Positions 10,877-21,467 of a stretch of 64,000 nt of DNA are shown here, piece by piece. Origin of the DNA: Fremontodendron californicum (taxonomy: Eukaryota > Streptophyta > Magnoliopsida > Malvales > Malvaceae). Location: assembly GCA_030761205.1 (NCBI GenBank), contig JAULJL010000015.1:6329501-6393500 (forward strand), read 5' to 3'. Within the stretch, counting starts at the first letter, position 1; each line of letters begins with the position of its first letter. The notes under the pieces were generated by a model. It did not search any database. It worked only from the letters and a program-made list of their open reading frames with translations, and was not told the origin of the DNA. Position numbers and translations under genes: made by a program.

Positions 10877-12247
10877 ATGAACCTTATGATGACTCCATTG
10901 GAGAAAACAGCTAATCAAAGATTGGAAGGTGAGGACTCCCAGCAAAGAAGCTTTAAACACGTTGTTACTGGAGATTATCCCTCCATTGCAGCTGGAATGG
11001 ATCGTAGTAAATTGGTGGAACGATCAAGGGAGATTGGAGAAGAACGAAGAACAGAGTCAGTTGTATCTAACTCTGCTGACGTGGCAGCTCCTGATTGGAG
11101 GAAATTGTTTGTTGCAGCTGAAAATCAAACTTTGAGATTCTTTCCTCCGCTGAAGATGGATGGGAAAGTTACTGTAAAACCACCAGATGAAGTATTTGAA
11201 GAAGGAATTCTTCAATGGAAGAACTCACTGATTGCGCAATTTATAGGGAAACCTCCAAATTTCAGTTTATTCAATAAGCTGGCTAATATGCTATGGGGAA
11301 AGGATGGAGATCTCCAAATTAAGCCAGTAGGAAGGAATCTTTATGTTCTTCAGTTCCATAATATAGAGACAAGGGATTGGGTGCTTGAACATGGACCTTG
11401 GCACATCCAAAACAGCCCAATCATCTTGAGGAAATGGGAACCAGACCTGAACACCTTAGAATTCAACATGGAAAAGCTTCATATCTGGATTCATCTGAGC
11501 AATGTCCCATTGGAATTATTCACAATGAGAGGTCTGAGCTATATAGCTAGCGCCATTGGCACCCCTCTCTATATGGACAAAATAACTGCAAACAAGCAAA
11601 GGCTAGCATATGCTAAAGTTTGTGTTGAGATAGATGTGGCTCAAGAATTGCCCAATTCGATTGCAGTGGAGCTCAGAAATGGCTCAGTGATCCCTATCAC
11701 AGTTGAGGCACCATGGATGCCTCAGAAGTGTATTCACTGTGGTATTTTTGGTCACAATAACAAAAGTTGTCCTCGCCTGCCAAAGGAAATTCCAACCAAA
11801 AAATGGATTCCTAAGCAGAAGGATCAGAATGAGCAGACAGAGTTGAGGATTCCTGATGAGCAGACGATTCCAAGGATCTCTGAAAAGCAGATAGAATTAC
11901 CTGCTCAGGTCATCATAGAGCAGTTGGAAAGGCCAGTTCCACCTGGGACAGAACGAGGATCCACCTCAGCCACAGGAGCTATGGGCTCAGACAACAGATT
12001 TGCAATATTGGAATCTGTTCCTGAAAATGAGGAGGATAATGGTAACACAGAGTCACTTATGGAGGATAGGACTGTAAGCCACTCTCATCAGGTTGTTTTT
12101 TCAGAAGAAACAAGAAAGCCTAGGGCTGCTGCAGCAGGAGTGGCAGATCTGATGAAGAACTTGAAGAGAAGGAAGGGGCCTATTGACAAAGGAAAGGCTC
12201 GAGGTAAGGCTTCTGCCTTGGGGAGTCACTCTCCAACTCTTCATTAA
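10877..12247 (+). CDS. LINE copy 1 ORF1, nucleic-acid-binding protein (DUF4283, zinc knuckle)
   Basis: ORF1 proteins of plant L1 elements coat the LINE RNA and form the RNP for target-primed reverse transcription. The 456-codon frame starts at the first in-frame ATG (10877). The open frame extends 12 codons further up, but only from TTG. A DUF4283-like region occupies roughly residues 105-250. A CCHC zinc knuckle follows with C285, C288, H293 and C298 (CIHCGIFGHNNKSC). The C-terminal third is low-complexity and basic (NLKRRKGPIDKGKARGK). The stop codon overlaps the ORF2 start in TAATG, suggesting termination-reinitiation. No defect is visible. Confidence 0.9.
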   Translation: MNLMMTPLEKTANQRLEGEDSQQRSFKHVVTGDYPSIAAGMDRSKLVERSREIGEERRTESVVSNSADVAAPDWRKLFVAAENQTLRFFPPLKMDGKVTVKPPDEVFEEGILQWKNSLIAQFIGKPPNFSLFNKLANMLWGKDGDLQIKPVGRNLYVLQFHNIETRDWVLEHGPWHIQNSPIILRKWEPDLNTLEFNMEKLHIWIHLSNVPLELFTMRGLSYIASAIGTPLYMDKITANKQRLAYAKVCVEIDVAQELPNSIAVELRNGSVIPITVEAPWMPQKCIHCGIFGHNNKSCPRLPKEIPTKKWIPKQKDQNEQTELRIPDEQTIPRISEKQIELPAQVIIEQLERPVPPGTERGSTSATGAMGSDNRFAILESVPENEEDNGNTESLMEDRTVSHSHQVVFSEETRKPRAAAAGVADLMKNLKRRKGPIDKGKARGKASALGSHSPTLH

Positions 12248-15200
12248 TGAACTTCCTTGTTTGGAATGTTAGAGGACTCAATTGTCCTCTAAGGCAGAAA
12301 CAGGTAGTCAGTAGAATTTCTAAGTTGCAGATTGATATTGTCTGTCTTATTGAGACTAGAGTAAAGTTACCTAAAGTGCAGAAGATTGTTGACATGCATT
12401 TTAAGGGATGGAACCTCCATCATAACTACTCTGAAGCTTCAAATGGAAGAATTTGGATCCTTAGTAAGGTTCACCTGGATGTAGATATGAAGGACTCAAC
12501 AGAACAGTCCATCACATGCCAGATTAAACTGAACTCTCTGAGGTTTTATTTGACTGCCATTTATGGAAGTAATGAAGGAAGCAGACGGAAATTGCTTTGG
12601 TCACACTTGCATTCCCTCAGTGGAACTACTCAAGGTGCGCCATGGATTTTGGCAGGAGATTATAATGTGGTAGCTCATCCATCAGAAAGCTCATGCTTTA
12701 ATGGATCCCAACACAGTACCTCAGATATGAAAGATTTCCAACTTTGCATTGAACAGAATGCATTGATGGATCACCAATTTGTTGGTCCAATCTTTACCTG
12801 GTCAAACCATCAAGAGAATCATCTTGCCAAGAAGCTTGATAGGGTCATGATCAATGATCAATGGCTCCTCTCTTTCCCACACTCCTATGTGGAATTTATT
12901 GCACCTGAAACCTCTGATCACTGTGCTGCACTAATCAAAACCAGCTTGGAGAATCACTCCCCTCCCAAACCATTCAAGTTTTTCAATTACTGGACTAGGG
13001 ATGCAGAGTTCATGGATATAGTTGAGAGCTCATGGCAGGAACCTACCAGAGGTGATCCTATGTCCAATTTGCATATCAAATTGAAGAGAGTGAAGCAGAA
13101 GCTAAAGAATTTCAATTTTAAGAAGTATGGAGCTATTACTGAGAAGGTACAAGCCAAAAGAAGGGAATTAGCAGAAGTGCAGCTCCAATTACTAAGGAAG
13201 CCTGCAGATGTTGAACTGGCAGCAAAGAAAGATATCCTTTCCAGGGATTTCAATAATCTCCTCAAAGATGAGGAAAGCTTTTACAAGCAGAAATCCAGAA
13301 TTCAATGGCTAAAGGAAGGAGACAAAAATACAGGCTTCTTCCATAGGATGGTGAGGGCAAAGTTGAGCACAAATACCATACATTCTTTGACGGATGCACA
13401 TGGAAACAGACTTGAAAACTTTGATCAGATTGCTACAGAAGCTGTCTCCTACTTCCAGAACTTGTTGGGATCCAAAGACCATATGGTCAAGGGCTGTAAT
13501 CAGGATTTGCTTGCTGAACTTCTTCAGACTTCCATCACTGAAGAGCACCAAGCTGAACTGGTTAAAAGGGTAACTCCTGCAGAGATAAAAGAAGCAATGT
13601 TTTCGATTCATAGTGACAAGAGTCCAGGGCCAGATGGATTCACAGCTCACTTCTTCAAAACAGCTTGGCAAGTTGTTGGTGAGGATGTCATAGAGGCTGC
13701 AATGTTCTTTTTCAGGACAGGAGTGATGCACAGAGCCTTCAATTCAACTAGTGTAGCTCTCATTCCAAAATGCCCTAATCCAAGCACAATGAGAGATTTC
13801 AGACCAATTTCCTGTTGCACAGTTTTCTACAAATGCATCAGCAAGATTCTGACTAACAGACTCAAGAGCAGTCTTCCATTGGTGATCTGTCCCAATCAGA
13901 GTGCCTTCATTCCAGGCAGGAGTATCACAGACAATATCCTGCTTGCTCAAGAGTTAGTCAGAGGCTATGGTAGGAATACTCTGTCCCCAAGATGTGCCAT
14001 AAAAGTGGATTTGCAGAAGGCATTTGATACTATCAGCTGGGAATTCATCTCTGCAGTCTTGAAGGCAATGCGGGTCCCTCAACAGTTCCTAGATTGGATT
14101 GTAAGTTGCCTTTCCACCAGCTACTTCTCTATATCTGTTAATGGAGGACTTATGGGCTTCTTTAAGGGGGCAAGAGGAGTCAGGCAAGGTGATCCCCTTT
14201 CCCCCTACCTTTTTGTGATTGCTATCAATGTCCTGTCCAAGTTGCTGGACTCAGCAGCACAGTATGGGGTCTTCTCTTATCATCCAAAGTGCAAAAAGCT
14301 TCATTTAACTCACCTGAGTTTTGCTGATGATCTGCTAATCTTTGCCAAGGGCAATCTTGATTCAGTGAAGGGTATTCAGCTAGTGCTAAGTCAATTCTAC
14401 ACCTACTCAGGGCTCCAACTTAATAGCACCAAAAGTGAGTTCTTCTCCTCAGGAATTGACAGAGAAGAATTAAGGCTCATCACAGAGTCCACAGGGTTCA
14501 AAACAGGCACACTGCCTGTCAGATACCTGGGGGTACCATTAGTCACTAGAAGATTAACCATGACAGACTGTGAGCCACTTTTGGAGAAGGTGACAGCAAG
14601 GGTTAGAGGATGGGCAACAAAGTTCTTGTCTTATGCTGGAAGGCTTCAGCTTATCCAATCAGTCCTGTTTCACCTGCAGAACTTCTGGTGCAGACATTTT
14701 GTTCTGCCCAAGCAGTGCATAAGGAAGTTGATGCAGCTATGCTCAAGCTTCTTATGGAAAGGGAAGGAAGGCCAAGCTAAGGGAGCTAAAGTTAGCTGGA
14801 AGTCTTTTTGCCTGCCAAAATCAGAAGGGGGACTTGGTGTAAAGGACACAGTCACTTGGAATCAGGCATGTATTCTAAGGAATTTTTGGGCTGTACTGAT
14901 TGAAGCAGGCTCCCTATGGATAGCCTGGATCAAGACTTATGTGTTGAAGGATAGAGATCCATGGCACATCTCTATCCAGAGTGGGAGCAGTTGGAATTGG
15001 AGGAAGATCATGCAATTGAGAGAGGTGGCTGCCAGAATAGTTCTCACAACTGCTGATGGAAGCTGCAAATGGCCTTTCCCTGAGGGAAAGTACCAAGTGT
15101 CAGCAGTATGGAACAAGATCAGACCTTCAGCTGGGAAAGTGGCTTGGTATAAGTTGGTATGGTGTAATTTTAATATTCCTACGCATTCTATGCTCTCCTG

Positions 15201-15666
15201 GATGGCAATCCTAAATAGATTGGCCACAAAGGATAGACTTATCTCCTGGGGAATGGCAGTGGATGATAAATGTTTGCTGTGCAAACAAGAGAGGGAAACC
15301 AGGGATCATCTATTCTTCACTTGCTCCTACTCGAAACAGATATGGCAGAGAGTGATGGTACTTTGTAGGTTAAAAAGGCAGGTTGCATGTTGGAATGTAG
15401 AGCTTCAATGGGCCTCTGTCAACCTCAGAGGTAAAGCTCTAATCACAACGATATTGAGGCTAGCTTGGAACGCAGTTATCTATCTAGTTTGGAAGGAAAG
15501 AAACAATCGTTTGTTCAACTCAACTGAGCAAAAGGAGGAGCACCTCACTGAGCAAGTGAGAGACATGATCTCGACCAGGTTATGTGATCTTAGGAAGATT
15601 AAAAGAGATTCAGTTAATACGTTTTTATGTAATTCTTGGAGATTAAATGCAGACATGTTTGTCTAA
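12247..15666 (+). CDS. LINE copy 1 ORF2, endonuclease and reverse transcriptase
   Basis: ORF2 nicks the target DNA and copies the LINE RNA from the nick. The 1139-codon frame is uninterrupted. It starts with an apurinic-type endonuclease (N7 in WNVRGLN, E36 in LIETRV, then GDYN and SDH motifs, to about residue 225). The reverse transcriptase covers about residues 430-760, including SPGPDGF, the QGDPLSPYLF segment and the catalytic FADD at 692-695. A zf-RVT domain with CLLC and DHLFFTC lies near the C-terminus. The start ATG overlaps the ORF1 stop. All landmark residues are present, so this copy could be active in principle. Confidence 0.92.
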   Translation: MNFLVWNVRGLNCPLRQKQVVSRISKLQIDIVCLIETRVKLPKVQKIVDMHFKGWNLHHNYSEASNGRIWILSKVHLDVDMKDSTEQSITCQIKLNSLRFYLTAIYGSNEGSRRKLLWSHLHSLSGTTQGAPWILAGDYNVVAHPSESSCFNGSQHSTSDMKDFQLCIEQNALMDHQFVGPIFTWSNHQENHLAKKLDRVMINDQWLLSFPHSYVEFIAPETSDHCAALIKTSLENHSPPKPFKFFNYWTRDAEFMDIVESSWQEPTRGDPMSNLHIKLKRVKQKLKNFNFKKYGAITEKVQAKRRELAEVQLQLLRKPADVELAAKKDILSRDFNNLLKDEESFYKQKSRIQWLKEGDKNTGFFHRMVRAKLSTNTIHSLTDAHGNRLENFDQIATEAVSYFQNLLGSKDHMVKGCNQDLLAELLQTSITEEHQAELVKRVTPAEIKEAMFSIHSDKSPGPDGFTAHFFKTAWQVVGEDVIEAAMFFFRTGVMHRAFNSTSVALIPKCPNPSTMRDFRPISCCTVFYKCISKILTNRLKSSLPLVICPNQSAFIPGRSITDNILLAQELVRGYGRNTLSPRCAIKVDLQKAFDTISWEFISAVLKAMRVPQQFLDWIVSCLSTSYFSISVNGGLMGFFKGARGVRQGDPLSPYLFVIAINVLSKLLDSAAQYGVFSYHPKCKKLHLTHLSFADDLLIFAKGNLDSVKGIQLVLSQFYTYSGLQLNSTKSEFFSSGIDREELRLITESTGFKTGTLPVRYLGVPLVTRRLTMTDCEPLLEKVTARVRGWATKFLSYAGRLQLIQSVLFHLQNFWCRHFVLPKQCIRKLMQLCSSFLWKGKEGQAKGAKVSWKSFCLPKSEGGLGVKDTVTWNQACILRNFWAVLIEAGSLWIAWIKTYVLKDRDPWHISIQSGSSWNWRKIMQLREVAARIVLTTADGSCKWPFPEGKYQVSAVWNKIRPSAGKVAWYKLVWCNFNIPTHSMLSWMAILNRLATKDRLISWGMAVDDKCLLCKQERETRDHLFFTCSYSKQIWQRVMVLCRLKRQVACWNVELQWASVNLRGKALITTILRLAWNAVIYLVWKERNNRLFNSTEQKEEHLTEQVRDMISTRLCDLRKIKRDSVNTFLCNSWRLNADMFV

Positions 15667-15737
15667 TGGCATTGGTTTTCTGATTTATTTAGCTAGGCTA
15701 AGCTAGCTTTGTAACATGTAGCAGCACTGCTGCTTTC

Positions 15738-15765
15738 TTGGATAAATGAAAATCTACTTATCCAA
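15738..15765 (+). other. LINE 3' tail hairpin, copy 1
   Basis: TTGGATAA and TTATCCAA form an 8-bp stem around a 12-base loop directly before the A tract. The same structure ends all four LINE copies in this window. Confidence 0.6.
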
Positions 15766-15789
15766 AAAAAAAAAAAAGACTGCTCTCAA

Positions 15790-16024
15790 CAAGATAGCCA
15801 ATGAAATTAACCTTAGATCAGAGTAGCAGGGAAGACCCCCGGCCAGACCAGGCACACCGTCGCGCCTGATGACATCTTTCAAATCTGAAGATACCCTTTT
15901 CCTTTCATCGATAGGCTGGGTGTACCCAAGATGCTTTCTAAAACCGAGAGTCAAGTTATTAAGGACATCGTGGAAAACGAGGGTTGACTATAGCCCAAAA
16001 AATGCCAAATTATTGGCAGAAAGA
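15790..16024. other. host spacer between the two LINEs
   Basis: These bases lie between the two LINE insertions and belong to the original locus. The minus strand has a 66-codon open frame that runs into the LINE A tract, so its end is artificial. I do not recognise the product. Confidence 0.5.
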
Positions 16025-16560
16025 AGTGTGAGGCTCAGAAACCCCCCCTCCTCATCTACCCAAATTTCGTCCTCAAAGCTAAAATTCTACCCGTCACAAC
16101 TCTTCCAAAGCCAAAGCCACAGCCACAGCCAAAACCACTTAACAGGGTCGACGAAGCAAACCAGAGCCACCAGATCCACCAGACCCACGACCATATTCAC
16201 CAGATCCACCACCACCCCCTCCATAGAAAACCAAAAAACAAGTCTTCACGACCAGATCCACCCCCTCCATTTCCACCACCACCACCATCACCGTATCCAC
16301 CCCTCCATCTCCTTCCTCCTCCACCGTATCCATCTCCACCATAATCACCAGATCCAGGGTCAGCCGCTGTCTTTTTTTTTTTTTTTTTTTTTTCAGATCC
16401 TGTTGAAAGCAGACCCACGACGGCCTTTTCGCACCTGCGGCACAGATGACGGTGGAGCTTTAAACTGTGAGCAATACTGCGACCTTGAGAGAAATGCAAA
16501 TTCACAATTTTTTGATTTGGAAGATTGGGGAAAAAGTTCTCAACTCACAATAGATTGGGG

Positions 16561-17931
16561 ATGAACATTATGATGACTCCATTGGAGAAGACAGCTAATC
16601 AAAGATTGGAAGGTGAGGAATCCCAGCAAAGAAGCTTTAAACACGTTGTTACTGGAGATTATCCCTCCATTGCAGCTGGAATGGATCGTGGTAAATTGGT
16701 GGAACGATCAAGGGAGATTGGAGAAGAACGAAGAACAGAGTCAGTTGTATCTAACTCTGCTGACGTGGCAGCTCCTGATTGGAGGAAATTGTTTGCTGCA
16801 GCTGAAAATCAAACTTTGAGATTCTTTCCTCCGCTGAAGATGGATGGGAAAGTTACTGTAAAACCACCAGATGAAGTATTTGAAGAAGGAATTCTTCAAT
16901 GGAAGAACTCACTGATTGCGCAATTCATAGGGAAACCTCCAAATTTCAGTTTGTTCAATAAGCTGGCTAATATGCTATGGGGAAAGGATGGAGATCTCCA
17001 AATTAAGCCAGTAGGAAGGAATCTTTATGTTCTTCAGTTCTATAATGTAGAAACAAGGGATTGGGTGCTTGAACATGGACCTTGGCACATCCAAAACAGC
17101 CCAATCATCTTGAGGAAATGGGAACCAGACCTGAACACCTTAGAATTCAACATGGAAAAGCTTCCTATCTGGATTCATCTGAGCAATGTCCCATTGGAAT
17201 TATTCACAATGAAAGGTCTGAGCTATATAGCTAGCGCCATTGGCACCCCTCTCTATATGGACAAAATAACTGCAAACAAGCAAAGGCTAGCATATGCTAA
17301 AGTTTGTGTTGAGATAGATGTGGCTCAAGAATTGCCCAATTCGATTGCAGTGGAGCTCAGAAATGGCTCAGTGATTCCTATCACAGTTGAGGCACCATGG
17401 ATGCCTCAGAAGTGTATTCACTGTGGTATTTTTGGTCACAATAACAAAAGTTGTCCTCGCCTGCCAAAGGAAATTCCAACCAAAAAATGGATTCCTAAGC
17501 AGAAGGATCAGAATGAGCAGACAGAGTTGAGGATTCCTGATGAGCAGACGATTCCAAGGATCTCTGAAAAGCAGATAGAATTACCTGCTCAGGTCATCAT
17601 AGAGCAATTGGAAAGGCCAGTTCCATCTGGGACAGAACAAGGATCCACCTCAGCCACAGGAGCTATGGGCTCAGACAACAGATTTGCAATATTGGAATCT
17701 GTTCCTGAAAATGAGGAGGATAATGGTAACACAGAGTCACTTATGGAGGATAGGACTGTAAGCCACTCTCATCAGGTTGTTTTTTCAGAAGAAACAAGAA
17801 AGCCTAGGGCTGCTGCAGCAGGAGTGGCAGATCTGATGAAGAACTTGAAGAGAAGGAAGGGGCCTATTGACAAAGGAAAGGCTCGAGGTAAGGCTTCTGC
17901 CTTGGGGAGTCACTCTCCAACTCTTCATTAA
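16561..17931 (+). CDS. LINE copy 2 ORF1 (DUF4283, zinc knuckle)
   Basis: This is a 456-codon frame almost identical to ORF1 of copy 1, with a handful of substitutions (for example YNVETRD for HNIETRD). The zinc knuckle C285, C288, H293 and C298 is preserved. The stop overlaps the ORF2 start in TAATG as in copy 1. It could still be translated, although the element's ORF2 is broken. Confidence 0.88.
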   Translation: MNIMMTPLEKTANQRLEGEESQQRSFKHVVTGDYPSIAAGMDRGKLVERSREIGEERRTESVVSNSADVAAPDWRKLFAAAENQTLRFFPPLKMDGKVTVKPPDEVFEEGILQWKNSLIAQFIGKPPNFSLFNKLANMLWGKDGDLQIKPVGRNLYVLQFYNVETRDWVLEHGPWHIQNSPIILRKWEPDLNTLEFNMEKLPIWIHLSNVPLELFTMKGLSYIASAIGTPLYMDKITANKQRLAYAKVCVEIDVAQELPNSIAVELRNGSVIPITVEAPWMPQKCIHCGIFGHNNKSCPRLPKEIPTKKWIPKQKDQNEQTELRIPDEQTIPRISEKQIELPAQVIIEQLERPVPSGTEQGSTSATGAMGSDNRFAILESVPENEEDNGNTESLMEDRTVSHSHQVVFSEETRKPRAAAAGVADLMKNLKRRKGPIDKGKARGKASALGSHSPTLH

Positions 17932-20900
17932 TGAACTTCCTTGTTTGGAATGTTAGAGGACTCAATTGTCCTCTAAGGCAGAAACAGGTAGTCAGTAGAA
18001 TTTCTAAGTTGCAGATTGATATTGTCTGTCTTATTGAGACTAGAGTAAAGTTACCTAAAGTGCAGAAGATTGTTGACATGCATTTTAAGGGATGGAACCT
18101 CCATCATAACTACTCTGAAGCTTCAAATGGAAGAATTTGGATCCTTAGTAAGGTTCACCTGGATGTAGATATGAAGGACTCAACAGAACAGTCCATCACA
18201 TGCCAGATTAAACTGAACTCTCTGAGGTTTTATTTGACTGCCATTTATGGAAGTAATGAAGGAAGCAGACGGAAATTGCTTTGGTCACACTTGCATTCCC
18301 TCAGTGGAACTACTCAAGGTGCGCCATGGATTTTGGCAGGAGATTATAATGTGGTAGCTCATCCATCAGAAAGCTCATGCTTTAATGGATCCCAACACAG
18401 TACCCCAGATATGAAAGATTTCCAACTTTGCATTGAACAGAATGCATTGATGGATCACCAATTTGTTGGTCCAATCTTTACCTGGTCAAATCATCAAGAG
18501 AATCATCTTGCCAAGAAGCTTGATCGGGTCATGATCAATGATCAATGGCTCCTCTCTTTCCAACACTCATATGTGGAATTTATTGCACCTGAAACCTCTG
18601 ATCACTGTGCTGCACTAATCAAAACCAGCTTGGAGAATCACTCCCCTCCCAAACCATTCAAGTTTTTCAATTAGTGGACTAGGGATGCAGAGTTCATGGA
18701 TATAGTTGAGAGCTCATGGCAGGAACCTACCAGAGGTAATCCTATGTCCAATTTGCATATCAAATTGAAGAGAGTGAAGCAGAAGCTAAAGAATTTCAAT
18801 TTCAAGAAGTATGGAGCTATTACTGAGAAGGTACAAGCCAAAAGAAGGGAATTAGCAGAAGTGCAGCTCCAACTACTAAGGAAGCCTGCAGATGTTGAAC
18901 TGGCAGCAAAGAAAGATATCATTTCCAGGGATTTCAATAATCTTCTCAAAGATGAGGAAAGCTTTTACAAGCAGAAATCCAGAATTCAATGGCTAAAGGA
19001 AGGAGACCAAAATACAGGCTTCTTCCATAGGATGGTGAGGGCAAAGTTGAGCAAAAATACCATACATTCTTTGACGGATGCACAAGGAAACAGACTTGGA
19101 AACTTTGATCAGATTGCTACAGAAGCTGTCTCCTACTTCCAGAACTTGTTGGGATCCAAAAACCATATGGTCAAGGGCTGTAATCAGGATTTGCTTGCTG
19201 AACTTCTTCAGACTTCCATCACTGAAGAGCACCAAGCTGAACTGGTTAAAAGGGTAACTCCTGCAGAGATAAAAGAAGCAATGTTTTCGATTCATAGTGA
19301 CAAGAGTCCAGGGCCAGATGGATTCACAGCTCACTTCTTCAAAACAGCTTGGCAAGTTGTTGGTGAGGATGTCACAGAGGCTGCAATGTTCTTTTTCAGG
19401 ACAGGAGTGATGCACAAAGCCTTCAATTCAACTAGTGTAGCTCTCATTCCAAAATGCCCTAATCCAAGCACAATGAGAGATTTCAGACCAATTTCCTGTT
19501 GCACAGTTTTTTACAAATGCATCAGCAAGATTCTGACTAACAGACTCAAGAGCAGTCTTCCATTGGTGATCTGTCCCAATCAGAGTGCCTTCATTCCAGG
19601 CAGGAGTATCACAGACAATATCCTGCTTGCTCAAGAGTTAGTCAGAGGCTATGGTAGGAATACTCTGTCCCCAAGATGTGCCATAAAAGTGGATTTGCAG
19701 AAGGCATTTGATACTATCAGCTGGGAATTCATCTCTGCAGTCTTGAAGGCAATGCGGGTCCCTCAGCAGTTCCTACATTGGATTGAAAGTTGCCTATCCA
19801 CCAGCTACTTCTCTATATCTGTTAATGGAGGACTTATGGGCTTCTTTAAGGGGGCAAGAGGAGTCAGGCAAGGTGATCCCCTTTCCCCCTACCTCTTTGT
19901 GATTGCTATCAATGTCCTGTCCAAGTTGCTGGACTCAGCAGCACAGTATGGGGTCTTCTCTTATCATCCAAAGTGCAAAAAGCTTCATTTAACTCACCTG
20001 AGTTTTGCTGATGATCTGCTAATCTTTGCCAAGGGCAATCTTGATTCAGTGAAGGGTATTCAGCTAGTGCTAAGTCAATTCTACACCTACTCAGGGCTCC
20101 AACTTAATAGCACCAAAAGTGAGTTCTTCTCCTCAGGAATTGACAGAGAAGAATTAAGGCTCATCAGAGAGTCCACAGGGTTCAAAACAGGCACACTGCC
20201 TGTCAGATACCTGGGGGTACCATTAGTCACTAGAAGATTAACCATGACAGACTGTGAGCCACTTTTGGAGAAGGTGACAGAAAGGGTTAGAGGATGGGCA
20301 ACAAAGTTCTTGTCTTATGCTGGAAGGCTTCAGCTTATCCAATCAGTTCTGTTTCACCTGCAGAACTTCTGGTGCAGACATTTTGTTCTGCCCAAGCAGT
20401 GCATAAGGAAGTTGATGCAGCTATGCTCAAGCTTCTTATGGAAAGGGAAGGAAGGCCAAGCTAAGGGAGCTAAAGTTAGCTGGAAGTCTATTTGCCTGCC
20501 AAAATCAGAAGGGGGACTTGGTGTAAAGGACACTGTCACTTGGAATCAGGCATGTATTCTAAGGAATTTTTGGGCTGTACTGATTGAAGCAGGCTCCCTA
20601 TGGATAGCCTGGATCAAGACTTATGTATTGAAGGATAGAGATCCATGGCACATCTCTATCCAGAGTGGGAGCAGTTGGAATTGGAGGAAGATCATGCAAT
20701 TGAGAGAGGTGGCTGCCAGAATAGTTCTCACAACTGCCGATAGAAGCTGCAAATGGCCTTTCCCTGAGGGAAAGTACCAAGTGTCAGCAGTGTGGAACAA
20801 GATCAGACCCTCAGCTGGGAAAGTGGCTTGGTATAAGTTGGTATGGTGTAATTTTAATATTCCTAGGCATTCTATGCTCTCCTGGATGGCAATCCTAAAT

Positions 20901-21350
20901 AGATTGGCCACAAAGGATAGACTTATCTCCTGGGGAATGGCAGTGGATGATAACTGTTTGCTGTGCAAACAAGAGAGGGAAACCAGGGATCATCTATTCT
21001 TCACTTGCTCCTACTCGAAACAGATATGGCAGAGAGTGATGGTTCTTTGTAGGTTAAAAAGGCAGGTTGCATGTTGGAATGTAGAGCTTCAATGGGCCTC
21101 TGTCAACCTCAGAGGTAAAGCTCTAATCACAACGATATTGAGGCTAGCTTGGAACGCAGTTATCTACCTAGTTTGGAAGGAAAGAAACAATCGTTTGTTC
21201 AACTCAACTGAGCAAAAGGCGGAGCACCTCACTGAGCAAGTGAGTGACATGATCTCGACCAGGTTAAGTGATCTTAGGAAGATTAAAAGAGATTCAGTTA
21301 ATACGTTTTTATGTAATTCTTGGAGGTTAAATGCAGACATGTTTGTCTAA
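17931..21350 (+). pseudogene. LINE copy 2 ORF2, interrupted by one nonsense codon
   Basis: The frame matches copy 1 ORF2 throughout, but codon 248 is TAG (18672-18674) where copy 1 has TAC. The endonuclease part (247 codons) is thus cut off from the reverse transcriptase part. The latter stays open in the same frame from 18696 to the stop at 21350, with FADD intact. No frameshift was noticed. The product would be endonuclease-only unless the stop is read through. Confidence 0.9.
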
Positions 21351-21467
21351 TGACATTGGTTTCTGATTTATTTAGCTAGGCTAACCTAGCTTTGTAACAT
21401 GTAGCAGCACTGCTGCTTTCTTGGATAAATGAAAATCTACTTATCCAAAAAAAAAAAGTGTGAGGCT

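Larger units (their letters stand above)
9639..15776 (+). mobile_element. L1-type LINE, copy 1, apparently full coding capacity
   Basis: The body carries ORF1 and ORF2 and ends in an A tract after the hairpin tail at 15738-15765. The 13-bp sequence AGACTGCTCTCAA occurs at 9626-9638 and again after the A tract at 15777-15789. That is the expected target-site duplication and sets the 5' end at about 9639. By that reading the insertion includes about 800 bases (9639-10442) absent from copy 2, containing an internal A(20) tract (9880-9899) and a MADS-box fragment. The alternative is that the LINE begins at 10443, where similarity to copy 2 starts. No duplication is visible there. Confidence 0.85.
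16036..21456 (+). mobile_element. L1-type LINE, copy 2
   Basis: It is nearly identical to copy 1 over the leader, both ORFs and the tail. It is bounded by an 11-bp duplication AGTGTGAGGCT (16025-16035 and 21457-21467), with an A tract at the 3' end. Its first 122 bases (16036-16157) have no match in copy 1. They continue the antisense glycine-rich pattern, so they may be the original 5' end of the family. The few differences from copy 1 point to recent insertion of both. Confidence 0.9.
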
